From Bugulina stolonifera (Eukaryota > Bryozoa > Gymnolaemata > Cheilostomatida > Bugulidae): DNA of 64,000 bases. The notes below the pieces were generated by a model. The model saw only the letters and a program-made list of their open reading frames with translations. It did no database searches and was not told the DNA's origin. The stretch is taken from the NCBI GenBank assembly GCA_935421135.1, contig OW285192.1, positions 2,833,501 to 2,897,500 on the forward strand, read 5' to 3'. The position numbers and the translations under genes were made by a program. Positions 41,927-55,300 of this stretch are shown here, one piece after another (positions within the stretch are counted from its first letter, which is position 1; each line of letters opens with the position of its first letter).

Positions 41927-43397
41927 GTGAAGGCAGTGACTATGCTAACGGGCAACCTTTTGAAGCAGTTGCTTTATCTAGTATTAAGCGATACCCCCTT
42001 TGGGGAGGTGGGTTGAACTTGGAAGTACTGTAAATCCAAGTCAACCCATGGGAGAGCCGAAGAACGGCGGTGCCAATCTAACTTCTGTACTCTCCCAGGT
42101 GTCAACAATCAGTATATAGATGTCACACTGACAAATAATTGTGTCAAGAATCTGATATCATACTGATGTGACTGATAGACCTAAGAGAAATGATGACATC
42201 ATCTAGGGAAATGCAAGACCATTTCGAATGGGTGCGACATGACATAATATTTGACGTAAATGCCACTCAGATGGCTGCTGACAACTCAGGGTACTGTGGA
42301 AGTACCTAACCTTCACTTATAAGCTGGAATTAAACCATGACATTGAAATCTGCACTTTCAGAGTTGCCAACCAATGCCTTTAAAATTCTCACCAAATTTC
42401 AGGAAGCGACAAAAAGTTCGCCAAAATTTAAAATGGAGTAGAGTCGTCTGCCGCTATATGGATCACATCACAAGCACAATGTAACATGATTATCAATGTG
42501 ATGGCAGAGAGAAAAGGTGCATGAACATTGATGGCTTGCTGCCGGCTCAATCTATTTTAGCGGCTCATTGGTAAAATGATTTCTATTTGAATAACTGCCA
42601 CTTACCGAGTAACCAGGGCAACGATAATATACGTAATCCAGCACCATAGATTAGGTGAAGGCGTGAAGGCAGTGACTATGCTAACGGGCAACCTTTTGAA
42701 GCAGTTGCTTTATTTAGTATTAAGCGGGTCCCTTTTGGGGAGGTGAGTTGAACTTGGAAGTACTGTAATTCCAAGTCAACCCATGGGAGAGCCGAAGAAC
42801 GGCGGTGCCAATCTAACTTCTGTAGTCTCCCAGGTGTCAACAATCAGTATATAGATGTCATACTGACAAATAATTGTGTCAAGAATCTGATATCATACTG
42901 ATGTGACTGGTAGACCTAAGAAAAATGATGACATCATCTAGGGAAATGCAAGACCATTTCGAATGGGTGCAACATGACATAATATTTGACGTAAATGCCA
43001 CTCAGATGGCTGCTGACAGCTCAGGGTACTGTGGAAGTACCTAACCTTCACTTATAAGCCAGAATTAAACCATGACATTGAAAACTGCAGTTTCACAGCT
43101 GCCAACCACCGGCTGTAAAATTCTCAACAAATTTCAGGAAGCGACAAAAAGTTCGCCAAAATTTAAAATGGAGTAGAATCGTCTGCCGCTATTTGGATCA
43201 CATCACAAGCACAATGTAACATGATTATCAATGTGATGGCAGAGAGAAAAGGTGCATGAACATTGATGGCTTGCTGCCGGCTCAATCTATTTTAGCGGCT
43301 GATTGGTAATATGATTTCTATTTGAATAACTACCACTTACCGAGTAACCAGGGCAACGATAGTATTCGTAATCCAGCACCATAGATTAGGTGAAGGC
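41927..43397. repeat. Variant satellite dimer with 1-bp insertion (copy 2)
   Basis: This dimer repeats the private changes of 34575-36045, including the insertion at about 41990, TGCGACATG at 42236, AATATACG near 42624 and GTGAGTTG near 42742. The offset is 7352 bp, ten monomers plus two inserted bases. It is the last dimer of block C. Its second monomer changes after about 43018 into the CAGCTCAGG / GAGTAGAATCG form used on the block D side, so the block boundary lies inside this monomer. Confidence 0.88.
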
Positions 43398-46300
43398 GTG
43401 AAGGCAGTGACTATGCTAACAGGAAACCTTTTGAAGCAGTTGCTTTATTTAGTATTAACCGGGTCCCCTTTGGGGAGGTGGGTTGAACTTGGAAGTACTG
43501 CAAATCCAAGTCAACCCATGGGAGAGCCGAAGAACGGCGGTGCCAATCTAACTTCTGTACTCTCCCAGGTGTCAACAATCAGTATATAGATGTCACACTG
43601 ACAAATAATTGTGTCAAGAATCTGATATCATACTGATGTGACTGATAGACCTAAGAGAAATGATGACATCATCTAGGGAAATGCAAGACCATTTCGAATG
43701 GGTGCAACATGACATAATATTTGACGTAAATGCCACTCAGATGGCTGCTGACAACTCAGGGTACTGTGGAAGTACCTAACCTTCACTTATAAGCTGGAAT
43801 TAAACCATGACATTGAAATCTGCACTTTCAGAGTTGCCAACCAATGCCTTTAAAATTCTCACCAAATTTCAGGAAGCGACAAAAAGTTCGCCAAAATTTA
43901 AAATGGAGTAGAGTCGTCTGCCGCTATTTGGATCACATCACAAGCACAATGTAACATGATTATCAATGTGATGGCAGAGAGAAAAGGTGCATGAACATTG
44001 ATGGCTTGCTGCCGGCTCAATCTATTTTAGCGGCTCATTGGTAAAATGATTTCTATTTGAATAACTACCACTTACCGAGTAACCAGGGCAACGATAGTAT
44101 ACGTAATCCAGCACCACAGATTAGGTGAAGGCGTGAAGGCAGTGACTATGCTAACAGGAAACCTTTTGAAGCAGTTGCTTTATTTAGTATCAAGCGGGTC
44201 CCCTTTGGGGAGGTGGGTTGAACTTGGAAGTACTGTAATTCCAAGTCAACCCATGGGAGAGCCGAAGAACGGCGGTGCCAATCTAACTTCTGTACTCTCC
44301 CAGGTGTCAACAATCAGTATATAGATGTCATACTGACAAATAATTGTGTCAAGAATCTGATATCATACCGATGTGACTGATTGACCTAAGAAAAATGATG
44401 ACATCATCTAGGGAATTGCAAGACCATTTCGAATGGGTGCAACATGACATAATATTTGACGTAAATGCCACTCAGATGGCTGCTGACAACTCAGGGTACT
44501 GTGGAAGTACCTAACCTTCACTTATAACCTGGAATTAAACCATGACATTGAAAACTGCAGTTTCACAGCTGCCAACCACCGGCTGTAAAATTCTCAACAA
44601 ATTTCAGGAAGCGACAAAAATTCGCCAAAATTTAAAATGGAGTAGAGTCGTCTGCCGCTATTTGGATCACATCACAAGCACAATGTAACATGATTATCAA
44701 TGTGATGGCAGAGAGAAAAGGTGCATGAACATTGATGGCTTGCTGCCGGCTCAATCTAGTTTAGCAGCTCATTGGTAAAATGATTTCTATTTGAATAACT
44801 ACCACTTACCGAGTAACCAGGGCAACGATAGTATACGTAATCCAGCACCATAGATTAGGTGAAGGCGTGAAGGCAGTGACTATGCTAACAGGAAACCTTT
44901 TGAAGCAGTTGCTTTATCTAGTATTAAGCGGGTCCCCTTTGGGGAGGTGGGTTGAACTTGGAAGTACTGTAAATCCAAGTCAACCCATGGGAGAGCCGAA
45001 GAACGGCGGTGCCAATCTAACTTCTGTACTCTCCCAGGTGTCAACAATCAGTATATAGATGTCACACTGACAAATAATTGTGTCAAGAATCTGATATCAT
45101 ACTGATGTGACTGATAGACCTAAGAGAAATGATGACATCATCTAGGGAAATGCAAGACCATTTCGAATGGGTGCAACATGACATAATATTTGACGTAAAT
45201 GCCACTCAGATGGCTGCTGACAACTCAGGGTACTGTGGAAGTACCTAACCTTCACTTATAAGCTGGAATTAAACCATGACATTGAAATCTGCACTTTCAG
45301 AGTTGCCAACCAATGCCTTTAAAATTCTCACCAAATTTCAGGAAGCGACAAAAAGTTCGCCAAAATTTAAAATGGAGTAGAGTCGTCTGCCGCTATATAG
45401 ATCACATCACAAGCACAATGTAACATGATTATCAATGTGATGGCAGAGAGAAAAGGTGCATGAACATTGATGGCTTGCTGCCGGCTCAATCTATTTTAGC
45501 GGCTCATTGGTAAAATGATTTCTATTTGAATAACTACCACTTACCGAGTAACCAGGGCAACGATAGTATACGTAATCCAGCACCATAGATTAGGTGAAGG
45601 CGTGAAGGCAGTGACTATGCTAACGGGCAACCTTTTGAAGCAGTTGCTTTATTTAGTATTAAGCGGGTCACTTTTGGGGAGGTGGGTTGAACTTGGAAGT
45701 ACTGTAATTCCAAGTCAACCCATGGGAGAGCCGAAGAACGGCGGTGCCAATCTAACTTCTGTACTCTCCCAGGTGTCAACAATCAGTATATAGATGTCAT
45801 ACTGACAAATAATTGTGTCAAGAATCTGATATCATACTGATGTGACTGGTAGACCTAAGAAAAATGATGACATCATCTAGGGAAATGCAAGACCATTTCG
45901 AATGGGTGCAACATGACATAATATTTGACGTAAATGCCACTCAGATGGCTGCTGACAGCTCAGGGTACTGTGGAAGTACCTAACCTTCACTTATAAGCTA
46001 GAATTAAACCATGACATTGAAAACTGCAGTTTCACAGCTGCCAACCACCGGCTGTAAAATTCTCAACAAATTTCAGGAAGCGACAAAAAGTTCGCCAAAA
46101 TTTAAAATGGAGTAGAATCGTCTGCCGCTATATGGATCACATCACAAGCACAATGTAACATGATTATCAATGTGATGGCAGAGAGAAAAGGTGCATGAAC
46201 ATTGATGGCTTGCTGCCGGCTCAATCTATTTTAGCGGCTGATTGGTAATATGATTTCTATTTGAATAACTACCACTTACCGAGTAACCAGGGCAATGATA

Positions 46301-49300
46301 GTATTCGTAATCCAGCACCATAGATTAGGTGAAGGCGTGAAGGCAGTGACTATGCTAACAGGAAACCTTTTGAAGCAGTTGCTTTATTTAGTATTAACCG
46401 GGTCCCCTTTGGGGAGGTGGGTTGAACTTGGAAGTACTGCAAATCCAAGTCAACCCATGGGAGAGCCGAAGAACGGCGGTGCCAATCTAACTTCTGTACT
46501 CTACCAGGTGTCAACAATCAGTACATAGATGTCACACTGACAAATGATTGTGTCAAGAATCTGATATCATACTGATGTGACTGATAGACCTAAGAAAAAT
46601 GATGACATCATCTAGGGAAATGCAAGACCATTTCGAATGGGTGCAACATGACATAATATTTGACGTAAATGCCACTCAGATGGCTGCTGACAACTCAGGG
46701 TACTGTGGAAGTACCTAACCTTCACTTATAAGCTGGAATTAAACCATGACATTGAAATCTGCACTTTCAGAGTTGCCAACCAATGCCTTTAAAATTCTCA
46801 CCAAATTTCAGGAAGCGACAAAGAGTTCGCCAAAATTTAAAATGGAGTAGAGTCGTCTGCCGCTATATGGATCACATCACAAGCACAATGTAACATGATT
46901 ATCAATGTGATGGCAGAGAGAAAAGGTGCATGAACATTGATGGCTTGCTGCCGGCTCAATCTATTTTAGCGGCTCATTGGTAAAATGATTTCTATTTGAA
47001 TAACTACCACTTACCGAGTAACCAGGGCAACGATAGTATACGTAATCCAGCACCATAGATTAGGTGAAGGCGTGAAGGCAGTGACTATGCTAACGGGCAA
47101 CCTTTTGAAGCAGTTGCTTTATTTAGTATTAAGCGGGTCCCTTTTGGGGAGGTGGGTTGAACTTGGAAGTACTGTAATTCCAAGTCAACCCATGGGAGAG
47201 CCGAAGAACGGCGGTGCCAATCTAACTTCTGTACTCTCCCAGGTGTCAACAATCAGTATATAGATGTCATACTGACAAATAATTGTGTCAAGAATCTGAT
47301 ATCATACTGATGTGACTGGTAGACCTAAGAAAAATGATGACATCATCTAGGGAAATGCAAGACCATTTCGAATGGGTGCAACATGACATAATATTTGACG
47401 TAAATGCCACTCAGATGGCTGCTGACAGCTCAGGGTACTGTGGAAGTACCTAACCTTCACTTATAAGCTAGAATTAAACCATGACATTGAAAACTGCAGT
47501 TTCACAGCTGCCAACCACCGGCTGTAAAATTCTCAACAAATTTCAGGAAGCGACAAAAAGTTCGCCAAAATTTAAAATGGAGTAGAGTCGTCTGCCGCTA
47601 TTTGGATCACATCACAAGCACAATGTAACATGATTATCAATGTGATGGCAGAGAGAAAAGGTGCATGAACATTGATGGCTTGCTGCCGGCTCAATCTATT
47701 TTAGCGGCTCATTGGTAAAATTATTTCTATTTGAATAACTACCACTTACCGAGTAACCAGGGCAACGATAGTATACGTAATCCAGCACCACAGATTAGGT
47801 GAAGGCGTGAAGGCAGTGACTATGCTAACAGGAAACCTTTTGAAGCAGTTGCTTTATTTAGTATTAAGCGGGTCCCCTTTGGGGAGGTGGGTTGAACTTG
47901 GAAGTACTGCGAATCCAAGTCAACCCATGGGAGAGCCGAAGAACGGCGGTGCCAATCTAACTTCTGTACTCTACCAGGTGTCAACAATCAGTATATAGAT
48001 GTCACACTGACAAATGATTGTGTCAAGAATCTGATATCATACTGATGTGACTGATAGACCTAAGAAAAATGATGACATCATCTAGGGAAATGCAAGACCA
48101 TTTCGAATGGGTGCAACATGACATAATATTTGACGTAAATGCCACTCAGATGGCTGCTGACAACTCAGGGTACTGTGGAAGTACCTAACCTTCACTTATA
48201 AGCTGGAATTAAACCATGACATTGAAAACTGCAGTTTCACAGCTGCCAACCACCGGCTGTAAAATTCTCAACAAATTTCAGGAAGCGACAAAAAGTTCGC
48301 CAAAATTTAAAATGGAGTAGAGTCGTCTGCCGCTATTTGGATCACATCACAAGCACAATGTAACATGATTATCAATGTGATGGCAGAGAGAAAAGGTGCA
48401 TGAACATTGATGGCTTGCTGCCGGCTCAATCTATTTTAGCGGCTCATTGGTAAAATGATTTCTATTTGAATAACTACCACTTACCGAGTAACCAGGGCAA
48501 CGATAGTATACGTAATCCAGCACCACAGATTAGGTGAAGGCGTGAAGGCAGTGACTATGCTAACAGGAAACCTTTTGAAGCAGTTGCTTTATTTAGTATT
48601 AAGCGGGTCCCCTTTGGGGAGGTGGGTTGAACTTGGAAGTACTGTAATTCCAAGTCAACCCATGGGAGAGCCGAAGAACGGCGGTGCCAATCTAACTTCT
48701 GTACTCTCCCAGGTGTCAACAATCAGTATATAGATGTCATACTGACAAATAATTGTGTCAAGAATCTGATATCATACTGATGTGACTGGTAGACCTAAGA
48801 AAAATGATGACATCATCTAGGGAAATGCAAGACCATTTCGAATGGGTGCAACATGACATAATATTTGACGTAAATGCCACTCAGATGGCTGCTGACAGCT
48901 CAGGGTACTGTGGAAGTACCTAACCTTCACTTATAAGCTAGAATTAAACCATGACATTGAAAACTGCAGTTTCACAGCTGCCAACCACCGGCTGTAAAAT
49001 TCTCAACAAATTTCAGGAAGCGACAAAAAGTTCGCCAAAATTTAAAATGGAGTAGAATCGTCTGCCGCTATATGGATCACATCACAAGCACAATGTAACA
49101 TGATTATCAATGTGATGGCAGAGAGAAAAGGTGCATGAACATTGATGGCTTGCTGCCGGCTCAATCTATTTTAGCGGCTGATTGGTAATATGATTTCTAT
49201 TTGAATAACTACCACTTACCGAGTAACCAGGGCAACGATAGTATACGTAATCCAGCACCATAGATTAGGTGAAGGCGTGAAGGCAGTGACTATGCTAACG

Positions 49301-52300
49301 GGCAACCTTTTGAAGCAGTTGCTTTATTTAGTATTAAGCGGGTCCCTTTTGGGGAGGTGGGTTGAACTTGGAAGTACTGTAATTCCAAGTCAACCCATGG
49401 GAGAGCCGAAGAACGGCGGTGCCAATCTAACTTCTGTACTCTCCCAGGTGTCAACAATCAGTATATAGATGTCATACTGACAAATAATTGTGTCAAGAAT
49501 CTGATATCATACTGATGTGACTGGTAGACCTAAGAAAAATGATGACATCATCTAGGGAAATGCAAGACCATTTCGAATGGGTGCAACATGACATAATATT
49601 TGACGTAAATGCCACTCAGATGGCTGCTGACAGCTCAGGGTACTGTGGAAGTACCTAACCTTCACTTATAAGCTAGAATTAAACCATGACATTGAAAACT
49701 GCAGTTTCACAGCTGCCAACCACCGGCTGTAAAATTCTCAACAAATTTCAGGAAGCGACAAAAAGTTCGCCAAAATTTAAAATGGAGTAGAGTCGTCTGC
49801 CGCTATTTGGATCACATCACAAGCACAATGTAACATGATTATCAATGTGATGGCAGAGAGAAAAGGTGCATGAACATTGATGGCTTGCTGCCGGCTCAAT
49901 CTATTTTAGCGGCTCATTGGTAAAATTATTTCTATTTGAATAACTACCACTTACCGAGTAACCAGGGCAACGATAGTATACGTAATCCAGCACCACAGAT
50001 TAGGTGAAGGCGTGAAGGCAGTGACTATGCTAACAGGAAACCTTTTGAAGCAGTTGCTTTATTTAGTATTAAGCGGGTCCGCTTTGGGGAGGTGGGTTGA
50101 ACTTGGAAGTACTGCGAATCCAAGTCAACCCATGGGAGAGCCGAAGAACGGCGGTGCCAATCTAACTTCTGTACTCTACCAGGTGTCAACAATCAGTATA
50201 TAGATGTCACACTGACAAATGATTGTGTCAAGAATCTGATATCATACTGATGTGACTGATAGACCTAAGAAAAATGATGACATCATCTAGGGAAATGCAA
50301 GACCATTTCGAATGGGTGCAACATGACATAATATTTGACGTAAATGCCACTCAGATGGCTGCTGACAACTCAGGGTACTGTGGAAGTACCTAACCTTCAC
50401 TTATAAGCTGGAATTAAACCATGACATTGAAAACTGCAGTTTCACAGCTGCCAACCACCGGCTGTAAAATTCTCAACAAATTTCAGGAAGCGACAAAAAG
50501 TTCGCCAAAATTTAAAATGGAGTAGAGTCGTCTGCCGCTATTTGGATCACATCACAAGCACAATGTAACATGATTATCAATGTGATGGCAGAGAGAAAAG
50601 GTGCATGAACATTGATGGCTTGCTGCCGGCTCAATCTATTTTAGCGGCTCATTGGTAAAATGATTTCTATTTGAATAACTACCACTTACCGAGTAACCAG
50701 GGCAACGATAGTATACGTAATCCAGCACCACAGATTAGGTGAAGGCGTGAAGGCAGTGACTATGCTAACAGGAAACCTTTTGAAGCAGTTGCTTTATTTA
50801 GTATTAAGCGGGTCCCCTTTGGGGAGGTGGGTTGAACTTGGAAGTACTGTAAGTCCAAGTCAACCCATGGGAGAGCCGAAGAACGGCGGTGCCAATCTAA
50901 CTTCTGTACTCTCCCAGGTGTCAACAATCAGTATATAGATGTCATACTGACAAATAATTGTGTCAAGAATCTGATATCATACTGATGTGACTGGTAGACC
51001 TAAGAAAAATGATGACATCATCTAGGGAAATGCAAGACCATTTCGAATGGGTGCAACATGACATAATATTTGACGTAAATGCCACTCAGATGGCTGCTGA
51101 CAGCTCAGGGTACTGTGGAAGTACCTAACCTTCACTTATAAGCTAGAATTAAACCATGACATTGAAAACTGCAGTTTCACAGCTGCCAACCACCGGCTGT
51201 AAAATTCTCAACAAATTTCAGGAAGCGACAAAAAGTTCGCCAAAATTTAAAATGGAGTAGAGTCGTCTGCCGCTATTTGGATCACATCACAAGCACAATG
51301 TAACATGATTATCAATGTGATGGCAGAGAGAAAAGGTGCATGAACATTGATGGCTTGCTGCCGGCTCAATCTATTTTAGCGGCTCATTGGTAAAATTATT
51401 TCTAATTGAATAACTACCACTTACCGAGTAACCAGGGCAACGATAGTATACGTAATCCAGCACCACAGATTAGGTGAAGGCGTGAAGGCAGTGACTATGC
51501 TAACAGGAAACCTTTTGAAGCAGTTGCTTTATTTAGTATTAAGCGGGTCCCCTTTGGGGAGGTGGGTTGAACTTGGAAGTACTGCGAATCCAAGTCAACC
51601 CATGGGAGAGCCGAAGAACGGCGGTGCCAATCTAACTTCTGTACTCTACCAGGTGTCAACAATCAGTATATAGATGTCACACTGACAAATGATTGTGTCA
51701 AGAATCTGATATCATACTGATGTGACTGATAGACCTAAGAAAAATGATGACATCATCTAGGGAAATGCAAGACCATTTCGAATGGGTGCAACATGACATA
51801 ATATTTGACGTAAATGCCACTCAGATGGCTGCTGACAACTCAGGGTACTGTGGAAGTACCTAACCTTCACTTATAAGCTGGAATTAAACCATGACATTGA
51901 AAACTGCAGTTTCACAGCTGCCAACCACCGGCTGTAAAATTCTCAACAAATTTCAGGAAGCGACAAAAAGTTCGCCAAAATTTAAAATGGAGTAGAGTCG
52001 TCTGCCGCTATTTGGATCACATCACAAGCACAATGTAACATGATTATCAATGTGATGGCAGAGAGAAAAGGTGCATGAACATTGATGGCTTGCTGCCGGC
52101 TCAATCTATTTTAGCGGCTCATTGGTAAAATGATTTCTATTTGAATAACTACCACTTACCGAGTAACCAGGGCAACGATAGTATACGTAATCCAGCACCA
52201 CAGATTAGGTGAAGGCGTGAAGGCAGTGACTATGCTAACAGGAAACCTTTTGAAGCAGTTGCTTTATTTAGTATTAAGCGGGTCCCCTTTGGGGAGGTGG

Positions 52301-55300
52301 GTTGAACTTGGAAGTACTGTAAGTCCAAGTCAACCCATGGGAGAGCCGAAGAACGGCGGTGCCAATCTAACTTCTGTACTCTCCCAGGTGTCAACAATCA
52401 GTATATAGATGTCATACTGACAAATAATTGTGTCAAGAATCTGATATCATACTGATGTGACTGGTAGACCTAAGAAAAATGATGACATCATCTAGGGAAA
52501 TGCAAGACCATTTCGAATGGGTGCAACATGACATAATATTTGACGTAAATGCCACTCAGATGGCTGCTGACAGCTCAGGGTACTGTGGAAGTACCTAACC
52601 TTCACTTATAAGCTAGAATTAAACCATGACATTGAAAACTGCAGTTTCACAGCTGCCAACCACCGGCTGTAAAATTCTCAACAAATTTCAGGAAGCGACA
52701 AAAAGTTCGCCAAAATTTAAAATGGAGTAGAATCGTCTGCCGCTATATGGATCACATCACAAGCACAATGTAACATGATTATCAATGTGATGGCAGAGAG
52801 AAAAGGTGCATGAACATTGATGGCTTGCTGCCGGCTCAATCTATTTTAGCGGCTGATTGGTAATATGATTTCTATTTGAATAACTACCACTTACCGAGTA
52901 ACCAGGGCAATGATAGTATTCGTAATCCAGCACCATAGATTAGGTGAAGGCGTGAAGGCAGTGACTATGCTAACAGGAAACCTTTTGAAGCAGTTGCTTT
53001 ATTTAGTATTAACCGGGTCCCCTTTGGGGAGGTGGGTTGAACTTGGAAGTACTGCAAATCCAAGTCAACCCATGGGAGAGCCGAAGAACGGCGGTGCCAA
53101 TCTAACTTCTGTACTCTACCAGGTGTCAACAATCAGTACATAGATGTCACACTGACAAATGATTGTGTCAAGAATCTGATATCATACTGATGTGACTGAT
53201 AGACCTAAGAAAAATGATGACATCATCTAGGGAAATGCAAGACCATTTCGAATGGGTGCAACATGACATAATATTTGACGTAAATGCCACTCAGATGGCT
53301 GCTGACAACTCAGGGTACTGTGGAAGTACCTAACCTTCACTTATAAGCTGGAATTAAACCATGACATTGAAATCTGCACTTTCAGAGTTGCCAACCAATG
53401 CCTTTAAAATTCTCACCAAATTTCAGGAAGCGACAAAGAGTTCGCCAAAATTTAAAATGGAGTAGAGTCGTCTGCCGCTATATGGATCACATCACAAGCA
53501 CAATGTAACATGATTATCAATGTGATGGCAGAGAGAAAAGGTGCATGAACATTGATGGCTTGCTGCCGGCTCAATCTATTTTAGCGGCTCATTGGTAAAA
53601 TGATTTCTATTTGAATAACTACCACTTACCGAGTAACCAGGGCAACGATAGTATACGTAATCCAGCACCATAGATTAGGTGAAGGCGTGAAGGCAGTGAC
53701 TATGCTAACGGGCAACCTTTTGAAGCAGTTGCTTTATTTAGTATTAAGCGGGTCCCTTTTGGGGAGGTGGGTTGAACTTGGAAGTACTGTAATTCCAAGT
53801 CAACCCATGGGAGAGCCGAAGAACGGCGGTGCCAATCTAACTTCTGTACTCTCCCAGGTGTCAACAATCAGTATATAGATGTCATACTGACAAATAATTG
53901 TGTCAAGAATCTGATATCATACTGATGTGACTGGTAGACCTAAGAAAAATGATGACATCATCTAGGGAAATGCAAGACCATTTCGAATGGGTGCAACATG
54001 ACATAATATTTGACGTAAATGCCACTCAGATGGCTGCTGACAGCTCAGGGTACTGTGGAAGTACCTAACCTTCACTTATAAGCTAGAATTAAACCATGAC
54101 ATTGAAAACTGCAGTTTCACAGCTGCCAACCACCGGCTGTAAAATTCTCAACAAATTTCAGGAAGCGACAAAAAGTTCGCCAAAATTTAAAATGGAGTAG
54201 AGTCGTCTGCCGCTATTTGGATCACATCACAAGCACAATGTAACATGATTATCAATGTGATGGCAGAGAGAAAAGGTGCATGAACATTGATGGCTTGCTG
54301 CCGGCTCAATCTATTTTAGCGGCTCATTGGTAAAATTATTTCTATTTGAATAACTACCACTTACCGAGTAACCAGGGCAACGATAGTATACGTAATCCAG
54401 CACCACAGATTAGGTGAAGGCGTGAAGGCAGTGACTATGCTAACAGGAAACCTTTTGAAGCAGTTGCTTTATTTAGTATTAAGCGGGTCCCCTTTGGGGA
54501 GGTGGGTTGAACTTGGAAGTACTGCGAATCCAAGTCAACCCATGGGAGAGCCGAAGAACGGCGGTGCCAATCTAACTTCTGTACTCTACCAGGTGTCAAC
54601 AATCAGTATATAGATGTCACACTGACAAATGATTGTGTCAAGAATCTGATATCATACTGATGTGACTGATAGACCTAAGAAAAATGATGACATCATCTAG
54701 GGAAATGCAAGACCATTTCGAATGGGTGCAACATGACATAATATTTGACGTAAATGCCACTCAGATGGCTGCTGACAACTCAGGGTACTGTGGAAGTACC
54801 TAACCTTCACTTATAAGCTGGAATTAAACCATGACATTGAAAACTGCAGTTTCACAGCTGCCAACCACCGGCTGTAAAATTCTCAACAAATTTCAGGAAG
54901 CGACAAAAAGTTCGCCAAAATTTAAAATGGAGTAGAGTCGTCTGACGCTATTTGGATCACATCACAAGCACAATGTAACATGATTATCAATGTGATGGCA
55001 GAGAGAAAAGGTGCATGAACATTGATGGCTTGCTGCCGGCTCAATCTATTTTAGCGGCTCATTGGTAAAATGATTTCTATTTGAATAACTACCACTTACC
55101 GAGTAACCAGGGCAACGATAGTATACGTAATCCAGCACCACAGATTAGGTGAAGGCGTGAAGGCAGTGACTATGCTAACAGGAAACCTTTTGAAGCAGTT
55201 GCTTTATTTAGTATTAAGCGGGTCCCCTTTGGGGAGGTGGGTTGAACTTGGAAGTAATGTAATTCCAAGGCAACCCATGGGAGAGCCGAAGAACGGCGGT

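Larger units (their letters stand above)
22080..43397. repeat. Satellite block C: dimeric higher-order repeat (1470 bp)
   Basis: Two monomer types alternate. One has TCCCTTTT with TGTAGTCTCCC and, in all but two copies, AACATTCAG; it starts at 22080, 23550, 25755, 27225, 28695, 30900, 32370, 33840, 35311, 36781, 38251, 39721, 41192 and 42663. The other has CTTTATCTAG with AAATCC and fills the gaps. The alternation is broken where the second type is doubled at 24285/25020 and again at 29430/30165, which lie exactly seven monomers (5145 bp) apart. Every monomer junction here has AACTGCCAC where other blocks have AACTACCAC. Many second-type units also carry GGAAATACC instead of GGAAGTACC. This is the most regular and probably the most recently amplified part of the array. 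Confidence 0.92.
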
